A stretch of 64,000 nt of DNA from Flavobacterium hiemivividum (GCF_004349145.1 NZ_SMFO01000002.1:363722-427721), one strand, 5' to 3'. Positions 18,079 to 27,013 are shown, counted from the stretch's first letter. The notes: generated from the letters alone by a model not told the origin. Translations and numbers: made by a program.

Positions 18079-18909
18079 TTAATTAGACATTATCTTTTTT
18101 GTTTTTAATAAATCGTTTATCGCCGTACGAAGAAAATTCGGAATCAAGGTTTCGTTCGTTCTGTAGATTTTGTCGTCATCCATCAAATCTTCTAGCATAT
18201 TTCTAAACTTTCTTTTTCCTTTCATTTCTTTTATCTTTTCCTTGGCTTCCTTATTTCTAAGGTGAGAAACGAAGCTAATTGGATCTGCTTCAGGATGAAA
18301 TTGTGTTCCTACAAAATAATCTGTGAATCGCACCGCCATAATTGCACGCTCGTATTGTACATGATCTCTTATTTTTTCGAGGGAAATTATTTTGGCTCCC
18401 TTTTTCGAAAAAACTTTAAGATTAGGCTGTACCACTTGGTAATCTCTAGAATCAATAGCATAGAATGGATCGCTTAAGCCTTCGAATAAAGGATCTGTTT
18501 GACCTTCTTTGGTTTTATGGATCGTCATTACTCCAAAGGAAGTATCATTCCTTTTTGTTATCTCTGCTAAGCCAAAGTGCTTGCAAGCCATTTGAAAGGA
18601 ATGACAAATAAACAATACATGTTTTTTTACCGGATTTTCTAAGTTCCATTTGGTTAAAGTATCAATAAATGCGTAGTATTTTGTATCCCAAGTGCCATCA
18701 CCAATTAACGGATTTCCTGGACCGCCAGTTGAGATATAAATATCGTACTGCTCGATTTCGGGTAATTCACATTTTCCTCTTACATCATATATTTTGAAGC
18801 TAACAAAAGGGCTAAATCTGTTTATGATGTCAATTATACAGCGCATTCCCTGATTAGGTTCACCATTGTACATGTCTAAAAGAGCGATTGTAATTTTTTT
18901 CTTGTCCAT
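18079..18909 (-). CDS. Class I glutamine amidotransferase domain protein
   Basis: The 276-residue product resembles GMP-synthase-type amidotransferase domains: oxyanion region STGGPGNPLIGDG, nucleophile Cys in LFICHSFQMACKHF (about residue 102, where most relatives have GICLGHQ) and His-Glu in GTQFHPEADP. The triad is therefore complete although the residues around the Cys are unusual. A basic C-terminal tail of about 60 residues follows the domain. No synthetase domain is fused, so ammonia would be passed to a partner, perhaps the adjacent ATP-grasp or YbdK-type ligase. Alternatively it could hydrolyse gamma-glutamyl bonds. Confidence 0.85.
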   Translation of the reverse strand: MDKKKITIALLDMYNGEPNQGMRCIIDIINRFSPFVSFKIYDVRGKCELPEIEQYDIYISTGGPGNPLIGDGTWDTKYYAFIDTLTKWNLENPVKKHVLFICHSFQMACKHFGLAEITKRNDTSFGVMTIHKTKEGQTDPLFEGLSDPFYAIDSRDYQVVQPNLKVFSKKGAKIISLEKIRDHVQYERAIMAVRFTDYFVGTQFHPEADPISFVSHLRNKEAKEKIKEMKGKRKFRNMLEDLMDDDKIYRTNETLIPNFLRTAINDLLKTKKIMSN

Positions 18910-18956
18910 CTTGGTAATCGTTAATAAAAAGTAGGTTACAAATGTAATCTAATAAT

Positions 18957-20063
18957 TTATAAGCCTTTAGTGAATTCATCCGTAATAAAATCGACCACTT
19001 TTATAATGTCATTTGTTTTTTCGAAAACTGCTAATTGTTTCGCTGCACCAGTTCCGTTTTTCAATATCTGATGCACATAATTAATCTGTTCACGGCTGCC
19101 TAATTCGTCTATAACATCATCGACAAAGTCCAATAATTCGAGAATTAATACCCTTGTTTCCACTTCTTTTTGAAGTCCGAAATCAATCATGTGACCCTCG
19201 ATTCCATAACGCGAGGCACGGAATTTATTTTCTTTTATCAGCGCTAATCTGTAGATATTGAAACTCATATTTTGCAAGTTTAGCTTATATAATTTTGCCA
19301 CAACAGCTTGGATAACAGCAACGATACACATGGTCTCTTCAACTGTTAGACTCATATCACAAATTCGGAATTCAATGGTGTCATAAAAAGGATGCAAACG
19401 CAAATCCCACCAAATTTTCTTTGGATTATCAATACAATTGGTTTTTACCAAGGTCTCTAGGAAATTATCGTAAGAAGCCACAGAATCAAAATATTCAGGT
19501 AAACCGGTTCTTGGAAATTTATCAAATACTTTTGTTCGAAAGGATTTGTAGCCCGTATGTCGTCCTTCCCAAAAAGGAGAATTGGTTGAAAGAGCAAATA
19601 TATGAGGTAGAAAATAGCAAGCTTGATTCATTAATTTCAATCCTATTTCGCGATTTTCAATCCCCACATGGCAATGCATCCCAAATATTAAGTTAGAGCG
19701 CGCTGCGTCCTGTAATTCGTTTACTATGGTATGATAGCGAGGATCGTCAGTAATAGGTTGGTTTTGCCATTTCGAAAAAGGGTGCGTTCCAGCGGCACCC
19801 ACAATTAATCCCTGTTTATCGGCTAATTCTACAATTTTGCTTCTCAGGAATTTAATTTCTTTTTCGGCTTCGTTGACATTTGTACAAATGTTAGTACCTA
19901 CCTCGACAACCGACTGATGCATTTCGGCTTTAACTTGCTCGTTGAGGATAATCTTTGCACCATCCACAATTTTTGACAAATGGGAGCGTAGGTCTCTGGT
20001 TTCGGGATCTATAATTTGATATTCTTCTTCAACACCAAGTGTGAAAGCAGGTAGTTTTTTCAT
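18957..20063 (-). CDS. YbdK-type carboxylate-amine ligase (GCS2 family)
   Basis: The product belongs to the glutamate-cysteine ligase family 2: LGVEEEYQIIDPETRDL at the N-terminus, MHQSVVEVGTNIC, FGMHCHVGIENRE and the C-terminal half with EFRICDMSLTVEET. Such enzymes form amide bonds between a gamma- or alpha-carboxylate and an amine using ATP. I start at MKKLPAFTLGVEEEYQ (20063, 368 residues); an in-frame ATG at 20126 exists but lies across a hairpin repeat. It is third in a minus-strand series with RimK-like and ATP-grasp-like ligases and an amidotransferase. Confidence 0.9.
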   Translation of the reverse strand: MKKLPAFTLGVEEEYQIIDPETRDLRSHLSKIVDGAKIILNEQVKAEMHQSVVEVGTNICTNVNEAEKEIKFLRSKIVELADKQGLIVGAAGTHPFSKWQNQPITDDPRYHTIVNELQDAARSNLIFGMHCHVGIENREIGLKLMNQACYFLPHIFALSTNSPFWEGRHTGYKSFRTKVFDKFPRTGLPEYFDSVASYDNFLETLVKTNCIDNPKKIWWDLRLHPFYDTIEFRICDMSLTVEETMCIVAVIQAVVAKLYKLNLQNMSFNIYRLALIKENKFRASRYGIEGHMIDFGLQKEVETRVLILELLDFVDDVIDELGSREQINYVHQILKNGTGAAKQLAVFEKTNDIIKVVDFITDEFTKGL

Positions 20064-20081
20064 TTCTAAAGTTTTTTCAGA

Positions 20082-20200
20082 AGCTAATCCTGATTGCGGA
20101 CAAGCAGGATTAGCTATTTGATACAATCCATCTTGTAAAAAAAATGATGGAATTTCTTCCCGATATTTCGGGACTATCTAGGCTAGGATTTTGGCTGTCT
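20082..20200. repeat. Flavobacterium-type intergenic repeat between two ligase genes
   Basis: The gap between the RimK-like gene and the YbdK-like gene holds a perfect 11-bp inverted repeat (AGCTAATCCTG 20082-20092, CAGGATTAGCT 20105-20115), the palindromic TCCCGATATTTCGGGA (20159-20174) and CTAGGCTAGGATTTTGG (about 20178-20194). The last word recurs as GCTAGGAATCC near 27000 and GCTAGGAAATCC near 33922, so this is a partial copy of a dispersed repeat. Confidence 0.6.
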
Positions 20201-20207
20201 GATAATT

Positions 20208-21155
20208 TTATTTTCCCGCAACCGCGTCTTTCATAAATGTTCCCCAAGTCAGATTCATTATTCCTGGTTTTTGCTTTTTGGCCGCAGCAATTGCCATTTT
20301 AGCCGATTCTTCTACAACCCATTCAAAGTTTTCTGCGCCTACAGAAGTTAACTCAGCATCGGGTGCTGGATTGCCAAAATCAATGGCATAAGGAATACCA
20401 TCACGAACCGCAAACTCGACAGTGTTAAAATCATAACCCAATCCTTTGCAAAGTCGCAAAGTATAATCTTTTATAGTTGCTAATAATTTTTTATCCACGG
20501 GCGGACCGTCAATTACATAACGAAGGTGATGTGGGTTGCGTGGTTCATACTGCATGATTCTAACCGCTTTACAACCTAGGCAATACACTCTAAAATATTC
20601 GGTAAAAACCATTTCCTCTTGGAGCATCATCACTAATTGATTCGTTTCTTGATGTTTCTCCCAGAATTCTTCTTTGTTTTCCAATCTATAAACATTTTTC
20701 CATCCGCCTCCAGCATAAGGTTTCATGTAAGCGGGAAACTTTATATAATCGAATATTCCTTCCCAGTCCATCGGGAATTTTAGGTTTCTGAATGATTTTC
20801 CAGTAGTATCTGCCGGATGCTCTGCAGAAGGCAATAAAACCGTATTGGGTAATGGTACTCCAAGAGTATCAGCTAATGAATTATTGAAAAATTTATCATC
20901 TGCGCTCCACCAAAATGGATTGTTGATGACATTTGTGCCTGTTATGGCCGCATTCTTTAAATAGGCGCGATAAAAGGGAACATCTTGAGATATTCGGTCG
21001 ATGATGACAGCATATTCTCCGTCTTTATTTTGAACAACTTTGTCGATGGAAACCGCTTCAGCAATAATTCCTTTTTCGTTTTTCGAATTAACACGGTCAA
21101 TAAATGCTTGCGGATAGGTATCTTCCATCCCAAATAAAATTCCAATTTTCTTCAT
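20208..21155 (-). CDS. ATP-grasp ligase, RimK-like
   Basis: The 315-residue protein shows a RimK/glutathione-synthetase-like ATP-grasp: N-terminal MKKIGILFGMEDTYPQAF, ADDKFFNNSLADTLGVPLP, the nucleotide-binding FPAYMKPYAGGGWKNVYR, MLQEEMVFTEYFRVYCLG and the metal-binding FNTVEFAVRDGIPYAIDFGNPAPD. It should ligate an amino acid or similar amine to a carboxylate with ATP. It lies 55 bases downstream of an esterase gene and 144 bases upstream of the YbdK-like gene on the same strand. The substrate cannot be read from the sequence. Confidence 0.88.
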   Translation of the reverse strand: MKKIGILFGMEDTYPQAFIDRVNSKNEKGIIAEAVSIDKVVQNKDGEYAVIIDRISQDVPFYRAYLKNAAITGTNVINNPFWWSADDKFFNNSLADTLGVPLPNTVLLPSAEHPADTTGKSFRNLKFPMDWEGIFDYIKFPAYMKPYAGGGWKNVYRLENKEEFWEKHQETNQLVMMLQEEMVFTEYFRVYCLGCKAVRIMQYEPRNPHHLRYVIDGPPVDKKLLATIKDYTLRLCKGLGYDFNTVEFAVRDGIPYAIDFGNPAPDAELTSVGAENFEWVVEESAKMAIAAAKKQKPGIMNLTWGTFMKDAVAGK

Positions 21156-21210
21156 TTTTTATCTCGTTTACCTTATTAATTTAGATATGTTTTTTGTGTT
21201 TAATAGTTCT

Positions 21211-21924
21211 TTAGAAAAACTTGATTCGGGATAGGTAATGAGCAAACATTTCCTTCCATAAAGGCCAGTCGTGTATTCGTTCTTGGCGTATATCGAGCCA
21301 GTGATGTACATTCTTGTCGCTCAATACTTTGCTTAGTTTTAGATTAGCATCGAAGCAAATATCCCAATTTGAGGTTCCTAGAACAATATCCATCTGCCAT
21401 AATTGGGGATCTTCTAATCCATATAAATAATCCTCAGGACTATTAAAAAACACATCGTCATTATGAAAACCATCTAGAAAGCTTTTTATGTTAAAAGCAC
21501 CACTCATAGAAAACAAATGACTCACATAACCGGGATGTCTGAAGGCAAAATTAGCTGCGTGATAGCCACCAAAGCTACAGCCAGCAACGGCAACTTTCGC
21601 CGTAGGAGTATTATTTTTTACTTTCTCTACAATTTCGTGACAAATCATTTTGTCGTAGCGGACATGATTTTCGATGCGGTGTACAGGATAAATATTCTTG
21701 TTATAAAAACTATCTCTATCAATGCTATCTGGACAATAAATTTGAATTAAACCCTGCTCCACATACCATCTAGCCGATTCTATCAGGCCCATATCTTTAT
21801 TTTCATGGAAACTTCCCATCGAAGTAGGAAACAGAATAACCGGATATCCCGAATGCCCAAACACTAACATCTCGATCTCCTTATCTAGGTTAGGAGAATA
21901 CCATTTAAAATATTCTTCTTTCAT
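21211..21924 (-). CDS. Alpha/beta-hydrolase, esterase-D-like
   Basis: The 237-residue product lacks a signal peptide. It shows the nucleophile elbow VAGCSFGGYHAANFAFRHP (about residue 108), SMSGAFNIKSFLDG and a probable catalytic His in RIHDWPLWKEMF near the C-terminus. I start at MKEEYFKWYSPNL (21924); the upstream in-frame TTG at 21942 is less likely. It is first in the minus-strand run with three ligases and an amidotransferase, mirroring the esterase at the head of the plus-strand run at 9433. Confidence 0.87.
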   Translation of the reverse strand: MKEEYFKWYSPNLDKEIEMLVFGHSGYPVILFPTSMGSFHENKDMGLIESARWYVEQGLIQIYCPDSIDRDSFYNKNIYPVHRIENHVRYDKMICHEIVEKVKNNTPTAKVAVAGCSFGGYHAANFAFRHPGYVSHLFSMSGAFNIKSFLDGFHNDDVFFNSPEDYLYGLEDPQLWQMDIVLGTSNWDICFDANLKLSKVLSDKNVHHWLDIRQERIHDWPLWKEMFAHYLSRIKFF

Positions 21925-22159
21925 ACATTTTGGTTTTAACAATAATAACGAAAATATTTATGGAAATAGGAGTAAAAAGCTATATAATTCGTGTTTTTAC
22001 ATTAAAAATAATAGGAATCCTTAAATTATTAGATATTCCTATTATTTTCATTCGAATGCTTGAGTTTATTGAGAATAACAAAATATAAACGCCTATGCTC
22101 GCTGTCTGTTGAGAAAAAACCAATCCGAATTTAGATCTATAGCTTAGATTTAATTTTTA

Positions 22160-22561
22160 CTAAAGTGTTTCGACTTCAAACAGTTGTACTTGGCTTTTTA
22201 ATCTTTCGATCAACATATTCATCATTCTTTTATTGAGGTTTGACGAATTATTGATATAAAACACATATTCCTCAGCTGTGAAAAGTCCTATAACCATTCC
22301 CTTTAAAGCATTTCTATATTTAATGTCTTTTTGAACGGCGTTTTCGATGGTAGACAACTTCTTTTCCGTCGTTTGTGAATAAAAATCACTCTTGTATTTA
22401 GCAGAATAATTTTTGAAACTGGCAACAAATAAATCGTTTTGTAGCTTTAAGATGGGCCGAAGAACTTCATTTTGGAACATTTCTTCAGTAGAGGATTGCG
22501 AACTAATACTTCCTATTGTTGCTCCTCTAAATTCTTTTAAAAAATTATCTCTCTTATCCAT
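22160..22561 (-). CDS. Conserved hypothetical protein, about 133 residues
   Basis: The product (start MDKRDNFLKEFRGATIGS at 22561) is a soluble, mostly helical protein with the segments EVLRPILKLQNDLF, NALKGMVIGLFTAEEYVFY and NLNKRMMNMLIERLKSQ. I remember related Flavobacteriia proteins, some carrying a glyoxalase label, but no glyoxalase metal-site pattern is visible and I do not support that name. It is divergently arranged with the thioesterase gene at 22634. The longer in-frame start at 22645 would overlap that gene and add a low-complexity stretch, so it is rejected. Confidence 0.7.
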   Translation of the reverse strand: MDKRDNFLKEFRGATIGSISSQSSTEEMFQNEVLRPILKLQNDLFVASFKNYSAKYKSDFYSQTTEKKLSTIENAVQKDIKYRNALKGMVIGLFTAEEYVFYINNSSNLNKRMMNMLIERLKSQVQLFEVETL

Positions 22562-22633
22562 TTTTTTTTTTTCTTTAAAAATAGAACAAAAGAAACAGAG
22601 ATAGGTTAATTTAGCATTATAAAAAGTAAAAAG

Positions 22634-23017
22634 ATGCGATTTCACACTAGAAAATGGATAAAACCAGAAGACTTAAATCCAAATGGAACTTTATTTGGCG
22701 GGCAATTATTAGCTTGGATTGATGAAGAATTAGCTTTATATTCAATAGTTCAGCTAGAGAATCAAAGAGTGGTCACTAAACACATGTCGGAAATTAATTT
22801 TACTAGCTCAGCAAAACAAGGAGATATTATCGAAATTGGTATTGATGTAGTAAAGTTTGGAAACACTTCACTAACCTTAAAGTGTGAGGTGCGTAACATG
22901 ATGACGCGCGAAACGATTATTTCTATAGCGAGTACTACTATGGTAAACTTGGGAGCGGACGGTAAGCCGAAAGCGCACGGTAAAACAGAAATTGAATTTG
23001 TAAGAAATCGATTGTAA
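22634..23017 (+). CDS. Acyl-CoA thioesterase, hotdog fold
   Basis: The 127-residue protein matches YciA-like acyl-CoA thioesterases: MRFHTRKWIKPEDLNPNGTLFGG at the N-terminus, the helix QLLAWIDEELAL and the beta-strands HMSEINFTSSAKQGDIIEI. The family cleaves acyl-CoA to free acid and CoA in the cytosol, usually as a trimer of dimers. A full single hotdog domain is present. It is transcribed away from the hypothetical gene on its left and is followed by a terminator-like hairpin. Confidence 0.88.
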   Translation: MRFHTRKWIKPEDLNPNGTLFGGQLLAWIDEELALYSIVQLENQRVVTKHMSEINFTSSAKQGDIIEIGIDVVKFGNTSLTLKCEVRNMMTRETIISIASTTMVNLGADGKPKAHGKTEIEFVRNRL

Positions 23018-23036
23018 CGATTTTCGATAAACATAG

Positions 23037-23076
23037 AAAAGGGAATGAAGATTAAAGTCTACATTCCCTTTTTTGT
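23037..23076. terminator. Terminator between thioesterase and MscS genes
   Basis: AAAAGGGAATG (23037-23047) pairs with CATTCCCTTTT (23062-23072), followed by Ts on the plus strand and by Ts on the minus strand from the leading As. It can serve both converging genes. Confidence 0.75.
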
Positions 23077-23101
23077 GTTTATATCCAATCTAAATTTTCA
23101 C

Positions 23102-24361
23102 TTATTGTTGAAGAAACTCATTGGTTGAAGGCATTTCATAAAGCTCCAGACCAAAATATGGAACTGATGCAATAATATGATCAAATATATCCGACATGAT
23201 ATATTCATAATTTTGCCATTGCTTGTCGCTTGTAAAAGCATAAACTTCTAATGGAACACCTTGCGCGGTGGGTTGCATTTGGCGACATAGAAGTAATAAA
23301 TCTTTGTTTATGGCTGGATGTTTGTTTAGATACTGAGTAATATATTTTCTAAACAAACCTACATTTGTAAGATTTCGACCATTAATAGCGAGTGATTTGT
23401 CAATACCATTATCCATATTGAATTTATCAACTTCAGACATTCGTGTGTCAATGTAATCACTAATAAGCGATATATCCTTTAGTTTTATAAGTTCTTCATT
23501 AGTCAAAAAATGAATACTGCTGGTTTTTATCAAGACATGCCTTTTGATACGTCGCCCATCTGAGTTAAGCATACCGCGCCAGTTTTGAAAAGAATCAGAA
23601 CTTAAGCTATACGTTGGAATAGTAGTAGTCGTATTATCAAAATTTCGCACTTTTACAGTAGTCAAATTGATTTCGATAACATTTCCGTCTGCTCCAAATT
23701 TACTCATCGTAATCCAGTCTCCTATTCGAATCATATCATTAACAGAAACCTGAACGCTAGCGACAAAACCTAGAATAATATCTCTAAATATTAAGATGAT
23801 AATTGCTGATACGGCTCCAAAAGTGGTCAAGAGTTCCGTATGACCTATTTCGAATAATCTCGATATGATAATCGTAATCCCCACAATCCATAGCACAATC
23901 ATGATAACCTGAATGAAACTGTCGATGGGTTTGTCGCTGTATCGTGGTTTCAGTTTTAGATAATCTCGTAAGGCATTAAAAATGGTACGAATAATCCATA
24001 GCACTAAAATAACGATATAAATTCCGACTAACTTCCCAAAAACCCCTTCCCAATACTCATAACGTTCTAAAATTACCGGAACTGATTTATAGATAAAAAG
24101 CAACGGAATTAAGTGGGCTATGTATTTCGCAGTTTTATTCGAAACTAATAAATCATCGAAATTCGTTTTGGTCTTTTGTGCTATAAAAATCATTATAGTT
24201 ACTAAAACCAGTCGGAATACGATATAAATGGTATAGGCCAGAATACACATCAGGGCTATATTAAGTATCAAACTTAAATAGGATGCAAAACTGTATCCCA
24301 TTCCCCATTTACGGAATATAGGATAAAAAAACGTGAATGTTTTTTCTATGAATTTAAGCAT
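23102..24361 (-). CDS. Mechanosensitive ion channel, MscS family
   Basis: The 419-residue protein has about five N-terminal membrane helices (residues 20-185) and then the MscS beta/alpha domain: SAIIILIFRDIILGFVASVQ is the pore-lining helix, followed by VSVNDMIRIGDWITM and VIEINLTTVKVRNFDNTTTTIPT. The length and layout resemble the YbdG/MscM-type channels. It should open under membrane tension to release osmolytes. Its start overlaps the end of the DUF3817 gene by 8 bases, so the two are co-transcribed. Confidence 0.92.
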   Translation of the reverse strand: MLKFIEKTFTFFYPIFRKWGMGYSFASYLSLILNIALMCILAYTIYIVFRLVLVTIMIFIAQKTKTNFDDLLVSNKTAKYIAHLIPLLFIYKSVPVILERYEYWEGVFGKLVGIYIVILVLWIIRTIFNALRDYLKLKPRYSDKPIDSFIQVIMIVLWIVGITIIISRLFEIGHTELLTTFGAVSAIIILIFRDIILGFVASVQVSVNDMIRIGDWITMSKFGADGNVIEINLTTVKVRNFDNTTTTIPTYSLSSDSFQNWRGMLNSDGRRIKRHVLIKTSSIHFLTNEELIKLKDISLISDYIDTRMSEVDKFNMDNGIDKSLAINGRNLTNVGLFRKYITQYLNKHPAINKDLLLLCRQMQPTAQGVPLEVYAFTSDKQWQNYEYIMSDIFDHIIASVPYFGLELYEMPSTNEFLQQ

Positions 24362-24638
24362 TTACGCAATATTTCTTCTCGATATAGAAAGTACCAAATG
24401 GAATTAAAGATGCTAATTGGATAATAGAAAAAGTCTTAAAATCCCAATTTTGTGGTTTTTTAAGTAAAATAGCCATCAAAACGTAACCTATAAATAATAC
24501 GCCATGACTCATTCCTATAGGATATAATAAAGTTTTGTATAATTCTAAATTTGTAGGTTTGATAAAAAGCATATTCGAAAATAAAGCCAAATATGAAATT
24601 CCTTCTAGGATCGCTATAATCTTAAAAATCTTGAGCAT
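24354..24638 (-). CDS. DUF3817 small membrane protein
   Basis: The 94-residue protein has three hydrophobic segments. The sequence MLKIFKIIAILEGISYLALF at the start, a central YPIGMSHGVLFIGYVLM and ASLIPFGTFYIEKKY at the end match DUF3817, a small integral membrane family sometimes fused to MFS transporters; its role is unknown. It overlaps the MscS gene by 8 bases and is read first, suggesting that the two act or are at least made together. Confidence 0.85.
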   Translation of the reverse strand: MLKIFKIIAILEGISYLALFSNMLFIKPTNLELYKTLLYPIGMSHGVLFIGYVLMAILLKKPQNWDFKTFSIIQLASLIPFGTFYIEKKYCVNA

Positions 24639-24712
24639 CTAATTTTTTTTTAAATTAACGACAAAATTAAGTAATATGATTGATTTTATAAGCATCCAAT
24701 CTTAAACTCTTT

Positions 24713-24720
24713 TACTTTTG
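24713..24720 (+). promoter_or_regulatory. Putative -7 element upstream of the DUF6155 gene
   Basis: TACTTTTG matches TAnnTTTG and lies 18 bases before the start codon at 24739. No -33 element at the usual spacing is clear. Confidence 0.4.
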
Positions 24721-24738
24721 TAATCTGAAACTTTTAAA

Positions 24739-25269
24739 ATGAGCAAACGCGATTTAAAAAAATACCTGCACCAACTTACGAAAGACCAACTCGAAGAACA
24801 AATTCTTGAATTGTATGAGAAATTTAGTCCTGTAAAAGTGTATTATAATTTTGTTTTTAATCCAAAGGAAGACACGCTACTGCAGGAATGCAGGCTTAAG
24901 ATTTCAAATGAATACTTCCCGATTCAGACTGCTGCCAAGAAACGCAAAAAGCCAAAAATGCGTCGGTCTGTTGCCCAGAAATACATCAAGCACTTTGTTA
25001 CTTTGGGCGTAGACCCATATGTAATAGGGGATGTTATGTTATATAATATCGAAGTCGCTCAGACCTTCGCAGCCGAAAACATCATTAAACAAGAGCTCTT
25101 TTATAAAAGTATGTTTAATTCCTTTGAGCAGGCTGTAGTTTTTATGATTGCAAATGGAATTCTCAATGAATTTAAAAGTAGAATTGAATCTATTCATAAG
25201 GAAACGATTACACAACGATGGAAAAACGAGCCTGAATTTCACGCAATCATCGAAAGATTCGAGTATTAG
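24739..25269 (+). CDS. DUF6155 family protein
   Basis: The 176-residue product is soluble and helical, opening with MSKRDLKKYLHQLTKDQLEEQ and holding a very basic patch, AAKKRKKPKMRRSVAQKYIKHF (residues 76-97), that could contact nucleic acid. It resembles DUF6155 proteins, which are widespread in Bacteroidota and have no known function. It appears to be a single-gene unit between the divergent DUF3817 gene and the helicase gene at 25378. Confidence 0.72.
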   Translation: MSKRDLKKYLHQLTKDQLEEQILELYEKFSPVKVYYNFVFNPKEDTLLQECRLKISNEYFPIQTAAKKRKKPKMRRSVAQKYIKHFVTLGVDPYVIGDVMLYNIEVAQTFAAENIIKQELFYKSMFNSFEQAVVFMIANGILNEFKSRIESIHKETITQRWKNEPEFHAIIERFEY

Positions 25270-25349
25270 CAGGCTCCTCATAACAGAAATTTCTTCACTC
25301 TATCGCTATATTTTTAATTAAATATAACAGAATAACTGTTTTTTAGACG

Positions 25350-25357
25350 TATTTTTG
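25350..25357 (+). promoter_or_regulatory. Putative -7 element upstream of the SF2 helicase gene
   Basis: TATTTTTG fits TAnnTTTG and lies 20 bases before the start codon at 25378. The -33 region is A/T-rich without a clear TTG. Confidence 0.42.
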
Positions 25358-25377
25358 CAAAAACCCAACAAAAAACA

Positions 25378-26922
25378 ATGTTTGAAAATACTATAGAAAT
25401 AGAAAAGGAAGACAGAAAAGAACTCTATGGATACCAAAAAGGAGATATTGATTCCATTTTTGAAAGGATAGACAATGCGCCAAAGCAACATCACCTATTA
25501 TATCAGCTGCCTACCGGTGGTGGTAAAACGGTTGTGTTTTCTGAAATCGTTCGTCGTTATTTATCAAAAAGCGACAAGAAAGTGGTTGTTTTAACACACC
25601 GAATTGAGTTGTGTAAGCAAACTTCTAAGATGTTAAAAGGTTTTGGTGTAAAAAACAAAATTATTAACAGCAAGGTAAAAGACCTTCCAGACCAAAACGA
25701 ATATTCTTGTTTTGTGGCCATGGTTGAAACTTTAAAAAACCGTATCAATGACGAGAAACTACATTTAGATAATGTAGGACTAGTCATCATCGATGAGGCG
25801 CATTACAACTCTTTTAGAAAATTATTGAGTTCGTTTACAAATGCGTTTATTCTGGGAGTTACGGCAACGCCTTTGAGTTCAAATATTAAATTGCCAATGC
25901 ACGAAAGCTACAATGAATTAATTGTAGGAGACACCATCAGCTCATTAATTGACAACGGTTTCTTAGCTAAAGCAATAACATACAGTTACGATGTAGGTCT
26001 GACTTCTTTAAAAGTGGGAATCAACGGAGATTACACCGTAAAATCATCAGATGATTTATATACAAATATGGCCATGCAAGAGAAATTATTGCATGCTTAT
26101 ACTGAAAAATCATTGGGTAAAAAGACCTTGATTTTCAATAACGGAATTAACACTTCCTTATATGTTTATGAAACATTTAGAGAAGCGGGTTACCCAATAC
26201 GCCATCTTGACAATACGAGTAGCACTGAGGAACGTAAAGATATTTTACAGTGGTTCAAGAAAACGCCAGATGCGATTTTAACTTCGGTGGGGATTCTTAC
26301 CACTGGTTTCGATGAGCCTACCGTAGAAACTATCATTCTAAATAGAGCTACAAAATCGTTGACTTTATACTATCAAATGATTGGGCGTGGATCTAGAAAA
26401 TTGCCTAACAAGGATATGTTTACAGTAATCGATTTAGGAAATAACGCTGCCCGTTTTGGTTTGTGGAGTGAGCCTGTAAACTGGCAACACATCTTTAAAT
26501 CACCCGAGTTTTATCTAGAAAATCTGCGTGATGATACCGAGATTGAATTGTATTTCAAATATTCTATGCCGCCAGATTTACGTGCTAAATTTAGTAAAAC
26601 TGCCGATGTAACTTTTGATGTCGATGAAGAGCACAAACTTATCATTGCCCAAAACCTACGTTCAAAAGTAGTTTTAGACAAATCGCTAGAGCAACATTCT
26701 TCAATGTGTGTGGATAATACTGAAACATTGCAAGAAGCAAAATCATTGTCACGCGAACTGGATGAGGATATAGAATGCCGTATCAAACGCTATTCTAAAT
26801 GTTTGAGCCAGTGTAGTAAAAACTACCGCGAATGGCTGGTTGATGATTACAAATTAAAAATGACATTAATGATCGGGAAGAAGTATCGTGAGAAAATCAT
26901 GAACGAACCTGATGAAGATTAA
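25378..26922 (+). CDS. DEAD/DEAH-box helicase, SSL2-like
   Basis: The 514-residue protein is a superfamily 2 helicase with motif I QLPTGGGKTVVFSE (about residue 45), motif II IIDEAHYNSF, motif III-like GVTATPL, and in the second RecA-like domain TGFDEPTVETI and motif VI YQMIGRGSRKLPN. The order and the QxxGRxxR signature are typical of SSL2/RAD25-like enzymes that translocate on double-stranded DNA. No nuclease or methylase gene is beside it, so a role in restriction is not indicated; DNA repair is more likely. The last 100 residues are extra and Cys-containing (RIKRYSKCLSQCSKNYREW). Confidence 0.9.
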   Translation: MFENTIEIEKEDRKELYGYQKGDIDSIFERIDNAPKQHHLLYQLPTGGGKTVVFSEIVRRYLSKSDKKVVVLTHRIELCKQTSKMLKGFGVKNKIINSKVKDLPDQNEYSCFVAMVETLKNRINDEKLHLDNVGLVIIDEAHYNSFRKLLSSFTNAFILGVTATPLSSNIKLPMHESYNELIVGDTISSLIDNGFLAKAITYSYDVGLTSLKVGINGDYTVKSSDDLYTNMAMQEKLLHAYTEKSLGKKTLIFNNGINTSLYVYETFREAGYPIRHLDNTSSTEERKDILQWFKKTPDAILTSVGILTTGFDEPTVETIILNRATKSLTLYYQMIGRGSRKLPNKDMFTVIDLGNNAARFGLWSEPVNWQHIFKSPEFYLENLRDDTEIELYFKYSMPPDLRAKFSKTADVTFDVDEEHKLIIAQNLRSKVVLDKSLEQHSSMCVDNTETLQEAKSLSRELDEDIECRIKRYSKCLSQCSKNYREWLVDDYKLKMTLMIGKKYREKIMNEPDED

Positions 26923-26926
26923 TATA

Positions 26927-27013
26927 AGGAGCTTTTTCCTGCTGTACACTGTATCTGTTGTGGTGAACACCACCACAACAGGATGTCGTTACCATCAGGG
27001 CTAGGAATCCAGC
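26927..27013. repeat. Structured dispersed intergenic repeat, full-length copy
   Basis: The element runs from AGGAGCTTTTTCCTGCTGT to CATCAGGGCTAGGAATCC and holds a perfect 11-bp inverted repeat inside (CTGTTGTGGTG 26955-26965, CACCACAACAG 26971-26981). Both end words recur in the copy at 33782-33933 and the right end recurs near 20180 and, reversed, near 36795. I recognise this layout from Flavobacterium intergenic regions from memory; it encodes nothing. Confidence 0.75.
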
